Position numbers and translations under genes: made by a program. Below are positions 9,090 to 18,821 of a stretch of DNA of 64,000 nt, in pieces. This DNA comes from a bacterium (GTDB taxonomy: Bacteria > Auribacterota > Auribacteria > Auribacterales > Auribacteraceae), in assembly GCA_018435605.1 (NCBI GenBank), contig JAHDNF010000008.1:375192-439191 (forward strand), in the 5' to 3' direction. The notes below the pieces were generated by a model. It saw only the letters and a list, made by a program, of their open reading frames with translations. It did no database searches and had not been told where the DNA came from. Numbering within the stretch: position 1 is the first letter of the stretch; each line of letters begins with the position of its first letter.

Positions 9090-11123
9090 TTACTCCTGAG
9101 GCGAATCTTTTTTACGGAATTGAAATATAGACAAAATGTACAATAAAATAATCAAAAAAATAAGGTTTTTAAAACCGACCAGAATTGACGAATATTCGAG
9201 TATTCCTCCCAGCATAGCGCCGATCAAATTGGACCCCATGGCGATAGAACGTTTATCGGTTTGTTGAAATTTGACCACAAAAATCACGCCGGAAAAGAAA
9301 ATAGGAAGCCCTATCAATATACCGGCAGTGATAAATTTGGCGGTCATTCCATATTTTAAAACCATGTGTATAGGGAAAAAATAATTTAGCAAAAATGCCG
9401 CAAAAAGCATAAAATAATATGGAATTAAAGATTTTACAGATATTTTGCTACAATAAAAGTTAGAAATCAAAATAGTAACGAAAATAGCGGTAAATACGGC
9501 GGAGTTTACAATCCATGTCGAACCGAAAAGAAGAGACATTTTCGTAAGGCTTGTGGTTTCGAACAACAGAAACCCCGCGCCCAGAAAAAAGAACGACGAC
9601 TGAAACCGCCCTATACCAACCGATCCTGTCGGAATAATCATAAACAGGGAAATAATAAGCATAATAGCGATAACAATCAGATAATCTACCGGAATTTTAC
9701 GATCTTTCATGTAAAAAAAAGGCCAATCGTCATGGGACACAGCGATCTTATCTTTACCGAAGAAATCAGTTGGCAATATGGTATAGTCCTTTATTTTATC
9801 CGGAGACACACCATATACAAATGTAAATCCATTGGGTTCATCGCCTGACGATAGTATTAGAGGCGTCTGTCCCGTAGCTTCTTTCAGAATCTCAAAAAGA
9901 CGGTTACCTATCCAGCCTTTAGTCACGCAAAAAGTAACCGATAAAACACCACCCTGCTTGAGTAGTGATTTAGCCTCTTTGAAACTCTCTACCGTATAGA
10001 CATAGGTGTCGAGACGAATATCACTCATTCTGGCGAAAAGCTGATGCGAATCGAGAAATCCGAAAACAATCACGTCATATTTTTTGTCTGTTTTTTTAAA
10101 GAAAGAACGTGCGTCATCGTTATGGATCGATACCCTTTTATCGTTGTAAGGGTATTCAGGATGCAATTTTTTACCGATTTTTATTATCAACGGATCTATA
10201 TCAACTGCATCGATGTTACGGACATTCGTTCGCAGTGCGGCGGCGACATCATTGCCTGTCCCCGCACCGACAATCAACGCATCCTCAACCTGACCCGGAT
10301 AGATCCGGAACGGCAACTCGTATAGCTTTGCCCATTCACGCAATCCTTTGTCGTTCTTAGTTTTTGATTCAGAGAGATTTAGCGCCATCTGATGATAATC
10401 GTTGTTGACCGCCAAGTTAAACCCTTCGTCCCTATTTGCGTCTTTGGATAATTTCGACACCTGAATTTTATAGTACGGCGACCAAAAAGTTCCTTTGTCA
10501 AGTTGCGCTATCCATATAAGAACTCCCGCAAAAATAACCGCTGTAACTACAGTGAACAACCTGTTTGTGCGGGTAAGAAAAAAATATAGATACAACACCA
10601 TGAAAACGGCGAACAACCACAACGGAGGCAAAAATTTGTAAGATAAAATAGAATAAACGGCTATACCCATGACACTGCCGAAAATATTTAGAGTATATGC
10701 GAGAATGGGCGGAAGTTTGTCGAATAACTTTCCGGTTTGCTGACCTAAAGGTATGAATATCAACGAAACCATTAGAAAAAACGCAGGCAGTAGCCAATGT
10801 AACGATATCTTGCGAATCGGCTCTATAAGAGTTTGCCACATATATAGATTCTGATCATGGAGCACTTCCGCTTCAGAAAAAAAACTACTGACCGCCATAA
10901 TCAGAAGTAAGGCGAACGGAAACCCCCATATACATCTAAATTTACGGGCTGACAATAAATACCCCACACTCAATCCAAGAAACGCCGCAAGTAGTACAAT
11001 ATTGGTATAATACGCCAGCACACGAACCTGCGAAGGAAGCCATCGAATACAAGCCATTTGCAAAAATAGCGCGAGAAAACTGATAACGAACAATTCGATT
11101 TTTTGTCTAGTTGTGCCGATCAT
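9090..11123 (-). CDS. Membrane-embedded spermidine-synthase-like protein
   Basis: The 677-residue protein has three parts. Residues 1-215 hold about seven membrane helices. Residues about 230-460 are a Rossmann domain of the polyamine aminopropyltransferase fold, with ALIVGAGTGNDVAAAL, VDIDPLIIKIGKKLHP, NDDARSFF, YDVIVFGF and LLKQGGVLSV. Residues about 490-670 hold about six further helices. Such fusions are known as multidomain spermidine synthase homologues, and their real substrate is often unclear. Its place between a TMTC-like protein and GT4 enzymes argues for modification of an envelope molecule rather than cytosolic polyamine synthesis; that is inference. It follows the TMTC-like gene by 12 bases. 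Confidence 0.8.
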   Translation of the reverse strand: MIGTTRQKIELFVISFLALFLQMACIRWLPSQVRVLAYYTNIVLLAAFLGLSVGYLLSARKFRCIWGFPFALLLIMAVSSFFSEAEVLHDQNLYMWQTLIEPIRKISLHWLLPAFFLMVSLIFIPLGQQTGKLFDKLPPILAYTLNIFGSVMGIAVYSILSYKFLPPLWLFAVFMVLYLYFFLTRTNRLFTVVTAVIFAGVLIWIAQLDKGTFWSPYYKIQVSKLSKDANRDEGFNLAVNNDYHQMALNLSESKTKNDKGLREWAKLYELPFRIYPGQVEDALIVGAGTGNDVAAALRTNVRNIDAVDIDPLIIKIGKKLHPEYPYNDKRVSIHNDDARSFFKKTDKKYDVIVFGFLDSHQLFARMSDIRLDTYVYTVESFKEAKSLLKQGGVLSVTFCVTKGWIGNRLFEILKEATGQTPLILSSGDEPNGFTFVYGVSPDKIKDYTILPTDFFGKDKIAVSHDDWPFFYMKDRKIPVDYLIVIAIMLIISLFMIIPTGSVGIGRFQSSFFFLGAGFLLFETTSLTKMSLLFGSTWIVNSAVFTAIFVTILISNFYCSKISVKSLIPYYFMLFAAFLLNYFFPIHMVLKYGMTAKFITAGILIGLPIFFSGVIFVVKFQQTDKRSIAMGSNLIGAMLGGILEYSSILVGFKNLIFLIILLYILSIFQFRKKDSPQE

Positions 11124-11135
11124 ATATAAAATCCT

Positions 11136-13124
11136 TTACCGAGGTTGTAGTTTTTTCGCGACTCTTTCTTTAAACTCAGGCAAATGTTCTACTTTTTTCC
11201 AGCTATCCAACGCCATTTGCATATTGCCCTGTTTCTCGAAAGCAATGCCTATATAATACCAAAGATATTTTCTGTCAGGATACTTTTTAATTGCCCGAAG
11301 CCAGTAGAACAATGCTTTTTCATATTCATTTTTGCTAAAATACAACGAAGCCAATTTGTCCAGCGCCTCTAAATTATACCGGTCTACGGTAAGCGCTTTA
11401 TGGTAATACTGTATGGCCTGACCGGGCGAATCAAGCGCCGCATGGCACTCGCCAGCTTTCACATACGCCTTCGCGTCGGACGGATTATTCTGTATCGCCC
11501 TTTTGGCTGTTTGCAACGCACGTTGTGAATCGTTCATGTTAAAATACAAGCGAATCAAGGTATAATACAACGGCTGTCTGTCGTTGACAACTGAAATTCC
11601 TTTTTCACATACTGACACCGCCTGATCCATCTTTTTCAACTGCATCAAGCTCAATGCCATATAGTCGTAACCATCATACTGGGCAGGGTCTGTTTCGATC
11701 ATATCAAGCGATTGTTTGACAACATCTTCATGTCTGCCGGTTTCGTATAGTAACCGTGCACGCAGTTTTTTAGCTACATAAGGACGCGGGTTCAAATTCA
11801 ATGCACGGTCTACCGCCCAAAGAGCATGCGAATACATTTTTCTATCCGCATAAGAAAAAGCCAAGTTGGTATACGCCGAGTAACTTTTAGGAATATCTTT
11901 TATTGTTGTTTTCCAGAAAATGATACCATCTCGCCACTGGGCATTTCTAATCAACATGGCAACCCCGAAAAACAAAGTCAAGATAAGCAAATATATTATG
12001 CCTGCTTTACGCGATACATACTGTCCTGAAATATTTAGTAAATTAATCAGTACAATCGCAAACAATATACAAAAGCCTACCGAAGGCAAATACAAAAAAC
12101 GTTCAGCCATGATGTCGCCTATCGGTATAATATTGGAAACGGGAAACAGTGTGACCAGCATAAACAGTAAACAGAATTGCCAGACTTTTTTTCGGAAAAA
12201 AAACAAAGACGCGCAGTATATCCAGCATACCACTACAGGCAGTGCGGCAAGTACACGCCAGTCTAACAACGATGTCGATACCTGCCACATTCGGTACGAT
12301 GCAAGTAAATCGGTTGGAACAAGAAGTAATTTGAAGTAAAACGCGAATACCCGAATCATAGTCAGGAACACGGAAAATAGCGGTGTATCGTGAAAAAATT
12401 GTTCATTGTCCTGCGGGCCGACAGATCCGATCACCTTAAATCGAACATACATATACAGGAAAAAAAATACAGCATAAGGCGCGATCCGTATAACAGAATT
12501 TTTCCAGTTGAGCTTTTTTTCAAAAAAAATCATGCTTATTAAAAGAACTACAGGTAATACGAACGTATTTTCTTTTGATGCCAACGCAAAAAAATACGCA
12601 AGCCAACTCACTACATAACTTATGTTAGTTTTCCCGTTCTTTTTGTCACTGTACCCGCGTAAAAAAAGTAACCACGACAGACAAAAAAAACAAGCGCCTA
12701 CCACCTCAGCACGCCCTACAACACCTGTAACAGCTTCGATATGCACTGGATGAACGGCAAACAGAAGTACGGACAACCACTGTATTAAAGAATCTTTTAC
12801 AAAATAACCCGCAACGGCAAACAAGAAGACACAGGCCAGCAGATGAAACAGCATGTTGGTTATATGATACCCGATTGGATTTATGCCCCAGAACGCATAA
12901 TCTACAGCATACAGCATAAAAATAAACGGTCTATACAGGCCTGCGTTTGCCTGATCATGCCAGTAATTGGTCGTCAATACCGTTTTAAGATCGGTTATGT
13001 CGCGGATGGCCTTGTTGTTGACTATAATGTCATGATCATCAAAGACAAACTCATTGTTATATGTGTTGCTGTAAAACAACAACGCGGCGGCAAGAGTCAA
13101 TAATAACGGAAAAAAATGTTTCAT
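11136..13124 (-). CDS. TMTC-like membrane glycosyltransferase with C-terminal TPRs
   Basis: The 662-residue product has about ten membrane helices in residues 1-390 and TPR repeats from about 410 to the end. Residues 18-35 contain YNNEFVFDDHDIIVNN, with the paired acidic residues expected for a GT-C catalytic loop. LYRPFIFMLYAVDYAFWG, HLLACVFLF, VHPVHIEAV, SKENTFVLP and AERFLYLPSVGF are hallmark segments of the TMTC family, whose animal members are O-mannosyltransferases. In bacteria they probably use polyprenyl-phosphate sugars outside the membrane. It is the first gene of the minus-strand glycan run. It is divergent from the hemW-like gene across 115 bases, which must hold both promoters. 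Whether it modifies protein or glycan is unknown. Confidence 0.85.
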   Translation of the reverse strand: MKHFFPLLLTLAAALLFYSNTYNNEFVFDDHDIIVNNKAIRDITDLKTVLTTNYWHDQANAGLYRPFIFMLYAVDYAFWGINPIGYHITNMLFHLLACVFLFAVAGYFVKDSLIQWLSVLLFAVHPVHIEAVTGVVGRAEVVGACFFCLSWLLFLRGYSDKKNGKTNISYVVSWLAYFFALASKENTFVLPVVLLISMIFFEKKLNWKNSVIRIAPYAVFFFLYMYVRFKVIGSVGPQDNEQFFHDTPLFSVFLTMIRVFAFYFKLLLVPTDLLASYRMWQVSTSLLDWRVLAALPVVVCWIYCASLFFFRKKVWQFCLLFMLVTLFPVSNIIPIGDIMAERFLYLPSVGFCILFAIVLINLLNISGQYVSRKAGIIYLLILTLFFGVAMLIRNAQWRDGIIFWKTTIKDIPKSYSAYTNLAFSYADRKMYSHALWAVDRALNLNPRPYVAKKLRARLLYETGRHEDVVKQSLDMIETDPAQYDGYDYMALSLMQLKKMDQAVSVCEKGISVVNDRQPLYYTLIRLYFNMNDSQRALQTAKRAIQNNPSDAKAYVKAGECHAALDSPGQAIQYYHKALTVDRYNLEALDKLASLYFSKNEYEKALFYWLRAIKKYPDRKYLWYYIGIAFEKQGNMQMALDSWKKVEHLPEFKERVAKKLQPR

Positions 13125-13239
13125 GTAATCTATCCCGTAACGTATAATTCGTGATTACTGTATGTGCAAACAATGCATAATAACAAATTAGCCCGACGCA
13201 AAGAACTGTTTTCTTGCAGTCTTATTGGTTTAACATATC

Positions 13240-14385
13240 ATGATAAAAAGCGGTATTTATATTCATATTCCTTTCTGTCTGCGCAAATGCCTGTACTGTG
13301 GCTTTTATTCCATTCCAATGAAAAACAAAAATATTTTACAGGATTACTGCACAGGCATGCTGAAAGAAATGGATCTTATAAAACCAGTTACAAAAAATTT
13401 TATCAGCCACTCCATTTATCTGGGTGGTGGAACTCCTTCTTTACTGACAACCAGCCAATTAAAAACGATATATGATGCTGTTTTTTATAATTTTGCAATA
13501 TCGGAAAATCCTGAGGTAACACTTGAAGTAAACCCAGCAACAATGACATCAGATACTCTGGAAAAACTAGACAAATTGCCGGTCAATAGAATAAGTCTAG
13601 GCATACAGTCTTTCAACGATGAAATGCTGTCATATCTCGGCAGACCGCATACGGTATCTGATAGTTATAAGGCATACGAATCATTCAGGAATTTGAGTGT
13701 AGAATCTATAAACTGCGATCTGATTTTTGCCATTCCGGGGCAATCTATGGATGATTGGTGCAGAAACATCGAATCAATCATCGAACTTTATCCCCAACAC
13801 ATATCCCTTTACGCTTTTTCTTTCGACAGGGATTCGTATTTCACCAAATTATATGAACAGGGAAAAATTCATCCCATAGATGAAACCATTGAAAGACAGA
13901 TGTATGAATATGCCATTGATACCCTTACCGGACACGGATATATCCATTACGAAATTTCCAATTTTGCCCTGCAAGGCTACGAATCACACCACAACCGGTT
14001 ATACTGGAAAAACAAGCCGTACATAGGACTAGGAGCGGGTGCGTACAGCTATATTGACGGGGAGCGGTATTGTTCCGTAAAAGATATAACCCGCTATTTG
14101 AATCTTCTTGAAAATAACCAAAGACCTTACATAGAACATGAACGCCTAACACCGGAACAATCTTTACGCGAAACAGCGGCTTTAAACATACGCATTATAG
14201 ACGAGGGTATTTTCTATCCGGAGTTATCGAAGCAATATCCCGATTTAAACCCTGATGATTTACTGCACGACACGCTAATGAAACTAACAGACGACGGATT
14301 GATGGTTCAGATTGAAAAACAACGCTTTGTCTTAACCCGTAAAGGAATTCTGTTTGCTGACACTGTATCTTCGTCAATTGTGTGA
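13240..14385 (+). CDS. hemW: HemW-like radical SAM protein
   Basis: The 381-residue protein starts with YIHIPFCLRKCLYCGFYS, the CxxxCxxC cluster motif in the HemW context. LGGGTPSLLT, EVNPATMT, RISLGIQSFND, YLGRPHT and DLIFAIPGQS follow in order, all standard HemW/HemN-family landmarks. The C-terminal part (ALNIRIIDEGI and onward) corresponds to the HemW-type helical domain. HemW proteins are cytosolic or membrane-associated heme chaperones and lack coproporphyrinogen oxidase activity; true HemN has a different N terminus. No clear ribosome binding site precedes the ATG. HemW versus another HemN-like branch is the main uncertainty. Confidence 0.87.
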   Translation: MIKSGIYIHIPFCLRKCLYCGFYSIPMKNKNILQDYCTGMLKEMDLIKPVTKNFISHSIYLGGGTPSLLTTSQLKTIYDAVFYNFAISENPEVTLEVNPATMTSDTLEKLDKLPVNRISLGIQSFNDEMLSYLGRPHTVSDSYKAYESFRNLSVESINCDLIFAIPGQSMDDWCRNIESIIELYPQHISLYAFSFDRDSYFTKLYEQGKIHPIDETIERQMYEYAIDTLTGHGYIHYEISNFALQGYESHHNRLYWKNKPYIGLGAGAYSYIDGERYCSVKDITRYLNLLENNQRPYIEHERLTPEQSLRETAALNIRIIDEGIFYPELSKQYPDLNPDDLLHDTLMKLTDDGLMVQIEKQRFVLTRKGILFADTVSSSIV

Positions 14386-14467
14386 ATCATCTAATGGAAT
14401 GTCTTATTTGTGTATATCTTGCGAAAGAAATATACAGGAAGAAGTAATGCAACCTTTTGCTCAATCC

Positions 14468-14680
14468 TTATAGTTTTTTGAAATGAAACGAGGAATCGAG
14501 TCGTTGCAGTTCTTCAGCAAGATCATTAACCTTTTGACGCAGGTCATCGGACTGCGTGCTGAGCCATTGATGATACAGGTCTAGAAACTCATCCTGTTTT
14601 GCTTTTAAACGCAGTTCCGTTTCATAAGCATTCAATTGTTCGAAGAACTGTTTCAATTCATTTTCTGAGAGATTATTCAT
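14468..14680 (-). CDS. Small coiled-coil protein, unknown
   Basis: This is a 70-residue, highly charged, fully helical protein (NNLSENELKQFFEQLNAYE and then Lys/Gln/Leu heptads) with no membrane segment or cysteine. AGGGG lies 9 bases ahead of the ATG. It is tail-to-tail with hemW. It could be a small adaptor or a regulatory coiled coil; I do not recognise a family. The clean ribosome binding site and amphipathic pattern support a real gene. Confidence 0.5.
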   Translation of the reverse strand: MNNLSENELKQFFEQLNAYETELRLKAKQDEFLDLYHQWLSTQSDDLRQKVNDLAEELQRLDSSFHFKKL

Positions 14681-15096
14681 GTCTCAATACCCCTCTGTTC
14701 ATCATCCTTGACATCCTTTAAAACATCCGTGTTTAGTCATTGTCTACATAGCAGATTATCGACCATTCGCTCTAAAAACTTTAATGAAATTAACGATTTA
14801 TACATCTATCATTTTGATGTTTAAATGCCGATTCGGTTGAAAAAATCATGCGGATATGATGTACTTTTCAAAAACAGCGATATCGAATTTTGCAAATAAC
14901 ATGCCTACTAGCAATATTAAAATAACATTCTTACCTCTATCTTTATATGTATAATAAAGTTATAAAAATATAAACCGTTATAGAATATGTACAACAAGCG
15001 ATTGACATAAATTGACTGCATCGCCGTATTTTAGTTGTATCGTGATTTATCCTAATAAGTTAGATATCAGGCAAGGATAGGTAGCATCGTTTTCTA
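14681..15096. other. AT-rich intergenic region, no gene seen
   Basis: This 416-base stretch between the small coiled-coil gene and the promoter of the TPR gene is AT-rich. It has only short frames without ribosome binding sites, for example a 24-codon frame near 14825. It presumably carries the promoter of the coiled-coil gene on the minus strand. I saw no convincing terminator, tRNA or long repeat. Confidence 0.5.
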
Positions 15097-15125
15097 TTGA
15101 CATGCTGGTAATGTCGTTTAATAAT
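15097..15125 (+). promoter_or_regulatory. Sigma-70-type promoter of the TPR gene
   Basis: A perfect TTGACA (15097-15102) is followed after 17 bases by AATAAT (15120-15125), five of six matches to the consensus -10 box. Transcription would begin near 15132, giving a leader of about 40 bases to the ATG at 15171. This is the best promoter I found in the window. Confidence 0.65.
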
Positions 15126-15170
15126 AAACCATGATCTAAAAAACATCAACCCCACCAGAGGATGTTCGCT

Positions 15171-16553
15171 ATGGCAACAGCATCGGACAAGGCAGTCAAG
15201 CTCTTTGAAAAAGCAAAAGATGCCTTTAACAAAAACAGCGACGATTATGCTTTAAATCTGTTGCTCAACGCAGTAACAATCGCCCCTGATTTCGTACAGG
15301 CGCGACACCTTATGCACCTCATAGCAAAAAAGAAACTGGAAAAAAGTAAAGTAGTTCTGGTGAAACGACTGCTAGGAAATATTTCATCAATACCACACTA
15401 CATTATTGGTTTATTCAATTATGCACGTAAAAATTATCAGCAGGCGATAATAAATTACGAACATATACTAATAAATGACCCTGCAAACATTCCAGTTCTG
15501 AAAATGCTAGGCGACTGCGCGGAAAAACAAGATATGCTGGAAACAGCTATAGATACCTATGAAACGATCAGAGTGCTGATGCCGTCCGATATAAAAAATC
15601 TCAAAAAGCTGGGAGACATATATAAGGATGACGCGGGCGAACTGGAAAAGGCGCGAGAATGTTACGCTTCCATTATACAGTACGACAAGAAAAATCAGGA
15701 CGCTCGCAAAGGATTAAGCGATGTCGCCGCTTTAGGCACTATTGAAAAAGGATCGTATGACGATCTTGACTCGTCATTCCTTACAAAAGTGAAAGACGCC
15801 GATTATGCTCAAAAAGCTGAAAAAAGGATGCGCGCTGTCAAATCGGAAGAAGACCTGCGTATTATCATAAATGATCTTGAAGATCAACACAGGAAAGAGC
15901 CGAACAATGTAAAAACTATACTTGAGCTGGCTGGATATTGTATTCAGGCAAAACAATTCGACCGTGCGATAGAATGGTATAAACAGGCACGCAAACTTGC
16001 CCCTGAAGATTATACGATTACAAAAAACATTATGAACGCAGAAACATTAAAAATAGACGAGGCAATAATATTCGTACAACAAGAGCAACCGTCTGACGCC
16101 AAATCGCAACTACTTAAACTGCAGGAAGTACGGACACAAACAGTTATAAAATATTTCAAGCAAATGGTCAATGAACGTCCCAATGACCGTGAGTTACGTT
16201 ATCAACTGGGACGGGTTCTCTACGAAGTCGGGCAGACAGACGAAGCCCTAAAACAATTTCAGATATCAGTCAACGAACCCCGCTTCAAACTTCAATCGTG
16301 CAACTATATGGGCTTGTGTTTTATTAACAAACATATGTTCGATCTTGCGGAGGTACAATTCAAAACCGCACTTAACGAGTTATCCACCAGCAGTCAAATG
16401 GATTCATTTACAAAAGAAGTCATGTATAATCTTGCCAATGTATTTGAACAAACCGGCCAATTAGAAAAAGCGGTAGAAAAATACAAAGAAATTTACAAAG
16501 TAGATATCGGGTTTAAAGATGTCTCGGATAAAATCAAGAAAACATACCGCTGA
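15171..16553 (+). CDS. Tetratricopeptide repeat protein
   Basis: The 460-residue soluble protein is built almost entirely of TPR-like helix pairs. Recognisable units include NYQQAIINYEHILINDPANI, DMLETAIDTYETIRVLMPSD, QFDRAIEWYKQARKLAPEDY, QTDEALKQFQISV and QLEKAVEKYKEIYKV. A charged linker lies at about residues 205-250. There is no signal peptide or membrane helix, so it is probably a cytosolic scaffold for protein-protein contacts. I take the ATG at 15171 because AGAGG (15157-15161) lies 9 bases ahead; an earlier in-frame ATG at 15162 directly abuts that site. It is the only plus-strand gene between 14.4 kb and the right edge and ends 12 bases from the convergent priA. Partners are unknown. 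Confidence 0.85.
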   Translation: MATASDKAVKLFEKAKDAFNKNSDDYALNLLLNAVTIAPDFVQARHLMHLIAKKKLEKSKVVLVKRLLGNISSIPHYIIGLFNYARKNYQQAIINYEHILINDPANIPVLKMLGDCAEKQDMLETAIDTYETIRVLMPSDIKNLKKLGDIYKDDAGELEKARECYASIIQYDKKNQDARKGLSDVAALGTIEKGSYDDLDSSFLTKVKDADYAQKAEKRMRAVKSEEDLRIIINDLEDQHRKEPNNVKTILELAGYCIQAKQFDRAIEWYKQARKLAPEDYTITKNIMNAETLKIDEAIIFVQQEQPSDAKSQLLKLQEVRTQTVIKYFKQMVNERPNDRELRYQLGRVLYEVGQTDEALKQFQISVNEPRFKLQSCNYMGLCFINKHMFDLAEVQFKTALNELSTSSQMDSFTKEVMYNLANVFEQTGQLEKAVEKYKEIYKVDIGFKDVSDKIKKTYR

Positions 16554-16565
16554 TAATGACCGCGA

Positions 16566-18821
16566 CTAGCACATATAATACGGGTCTACATCAATGCCAA
16601 CCGATACGCCTGTGAATTTCTGACATTTCGCCAACGATTCTCTGATACATGCGTTAGTCACTATAACATGGTTTGTAGTAAGCAATATATTCCATATATA
16701 ATTGCCTCGCTTGCGATGAATAACCGACGGGAAGGGGCCTTTGATCACCGTCCCATGCGGTAACTTATCTTTCATTGTGTTAACCAATTGCATGCCAAGC
16801 CACTGTCCTTTTTTGGGATCCTTACTTTTTACAATAATGTTGATAAACCTTCTAAAAGGCGGATACCCCAAACGTTCACGCGCAATCAATTCGCCTTTGA
16901 CAAACCGATGATAATCCTGAGCGATTGCGCATACCACCGCAGGATGTTCACTCATAAAAGTTTGTATGACAACTTCCCCGGGTACTTCTCCCCTGCCCGC
17001 ACGTCCGGCAACCTGAGTCAACAGTTGGAATGTAGATTCGCCTGCACGAAAATCAGGCATGTGTAGCGACGATTCGGCCAGTATCACTCCTACCAGAGTA
17101 ACCCTAGGAAAATCAAGACCTTTAGCAATCATCTGAGTACCTATCAATATATCGGCCTTACCGCGCCTGAACTGGCCTAGCAACTCAAAATGAGAATTTT
17201 TATGCGCTGTAGTATCCGAATCCATACGCAAAATACGCGCCTCAGGAACCAGCGCTTTCAACTGTCGTTCAACTCGCTGTGTGCCCATTCCCTGAAACTT
17301 AATGCCGTTGGAACCGCATTTCGTGCAATATTGTGGTGTGGGTTGCATGTGTTCGCAAAAATGGCATATCAGTTTATCGACACTCTTATGATATGTCAAC
17401 GACACGGAACAATCTCTGCATTCAAAAACATACCCGCACTGCTCGCACATTGCCATAGACGAAAAACCGCGCCGGTTTAGAAATAGTATCGTCTGTTCGC
17501 CTTTTTCAAGGCGGTCACGAATCTTATCCCGCAACAGAAGCGAAAACACTACATACTGTTTTTCTTCCCTAACTTCTTTTTGCAAATCAACAAGATGTAT
17601 ATGCGGCATAGACCGGTTAACCACCCTGCACGGCAACTCCAGCAAAGTGTATTTTTCCAGTGATACATTATACATTGATTCAAGCGAAGGAGTAGCGCTT
17701 CCCAGTATAACCGGTATACCTTTTATTTTCGCTCGCAATACAGCCAAATCACGAGCATTATACCTCGGCGACTCTTCCTGTTTGTAACTGCGCTCGTGTT
17801 CTTCATCAACCACGATAATCCCCAGATTTTTAAAAGGAGCGAATATAGCAGATCTAGCGCCTACAACCAACATCGCTTTTCCGTCACTCATTTTTTTCCA
17901 TTCTTTGGAGCGCTCCGTATCTGACAAACGGCTGTGAAATACCGCCACCAAATCGCCGAACCGTTTTCGGAAACGTTCTTCGGTTTGTGGCGTCAACGAT
18001 ATCTCAGGAATCAGCATTATCGCCTGATTACCTTGTTTGATCACATGCATAATTGCACGCAGATATATTTCCGTTTTTCCACTGCCAGTTACACCATGAA
18101 GGACTATCGGTTGAAAACTTTTCGCGTCAATAGATCCAATAACACTGCCTAACACCTTTTGCTGATCATCAGTTAAGGAAATAGTGTTTACCGGTTCAAC
18201 AAACTTATAACTTTGTAACCGGCCTTCACGCGCTTGTATTTCCTGTTCGGTAGCAAGAGCTATCAGTTTCTTTTTTTCTAGAGATATAAAAACGGAATTA
18301 TCAACATCGAGAGATTTTCTAAGCTCATCTCGCGTAACAAACGGCCTGTGCTTTTTTATTAGATATTCAAGAACTTTGATCTGTCGTACCGAGTTTTTGC
18401 CCAACTCGTCTATAGCGCGTATAATGTCCTCTCTATTTTTGGCGAGAGATACCAAAACTACCTTATCCCCACGACGTTTTTTACGAATATACGGCGGATA
18501 GATAGCTTTAAGCACCAATCCTAATGGAGATGCATAATATTCGCTCATCCATAAAGCTATCTTATACAAATCAGTATCTGCGAGAAACTGATTACCGCAA
18601 ACAGATTGAATTTCCTTCAATTTTTTAACCGAAGTCGTGTCGTTGACTGCGGTAACATATCCGGTTAAAACACGTTCTCCGAAGGGAGCTTGAACAATTG
18701 TACCGGGAACTACGGCGGAATGCAGATGTGCGGGAATAATATAATCAAATGCCATATCAACGGCACGCTCGAAAACAACCTGAGCATATAAAGACGATTC
18801 AGTTGTTGTTTGAGAACTCAT
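16566..18821 (-). CDS. priA: Primosomal protein N' (PriA replication-restart helicase)
   Basis: The 751-residue protein is a full-length PriA, the 3'-5' superfamily-2 helicase that reloads the replisome at stalled forks. The N-terminal DNA-binding part begins AQVVFERAVDMAFDYIIP. GVTGSGKTEIY is the Walker A motif, VDEEHERSYKQEE is motif II, GSATPSLES motif III, FLNRRGFSS motif Ia/IV-like, and GTQMIAKGLDFPRV and QVAGRAGRG motifs V-VI. Eight Cys between about residues 455 and 500 (CEQC, CRDC, CHFC, CTKC) form the two zinc sites. Its ATG overlaps the TGA of the uracil-DNA glycosylase gene (ATGA), so translation is coupled. Confidence 0.96.
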   Translation of the reverse strand: MSSQTTTESSLYAQVVFERAVDMAFDYIIPAHLHSAVVPGTIVQAPFGERVLTGYVTAVNDTTSVKKLKEIQSVCGNQFLADTDLYKIALWMSEYYASPLGLVLKAIYPPYIRKKRRGDKVVLVSLAKNREDIIRAIDELGKNSVRQIKVLEYLIKKHRPFVTRDELRKSLDVDNSVFISLEKKKLIALATEQEIQAREGRLQSYKFVEPVNTISLTDDQQKVLGSVIGSIDAKSFQPIVLHGVTGSGKTEIYLRAIMHVIKQGNQAIMLIPEISLTPQTEERFRKRFGDLVAVFHSRLSDTERSKEWKKMSDGKAMLVVGARSAIFAPFKNLGIIVVDEEHERSYKQEESPRYNARDLAVLRAKIKGIPVILGSATPSLESMYNVSLEKYTLLELPCRVVNRSMPHIHLVDLQKEVREEKQYVVFSLLLRDKIRDRLEKGEQTILFLNRRGFSSMAMCEQCGYVFECRDCSVSLTYHKSVDKLICHFCEHMQPTPQYCTKCGSNGIKFQGMGTQRVERQLKALVPEARILRMDSDTTAHKNSHFELLGQFRRGKADILIGTQMIAKGLDFPRVTLVGVILAESSLHMPDFRAGESTFQLLTQVAGRAGRGEVPGEVVIQTFMSEHPAVVCAIAQDYHRFVKGELIARERLGYPPFRRFINIIVKSKDPKKGQWLGMQLVNTMKDKLPHGTVIKGPFPSVIHRKRGNYIWNILLTTNHVIVTNACIRESLAKCQKFTGVSVGIDVDPYYMC

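Noticed and set aside
14386-14467. Small inverted repeat GTATAT/ATATAC between the convergent hemW and coiled-coil genes
   Set aside because: Six weak base pairs with a long loop and no T tract are too little for a terminator.
14825-14899. A 24-codon frame in the AT-rich gap before the TPR gene
   Set aside because: No ribosome binding site and no recognisable small-protein features.
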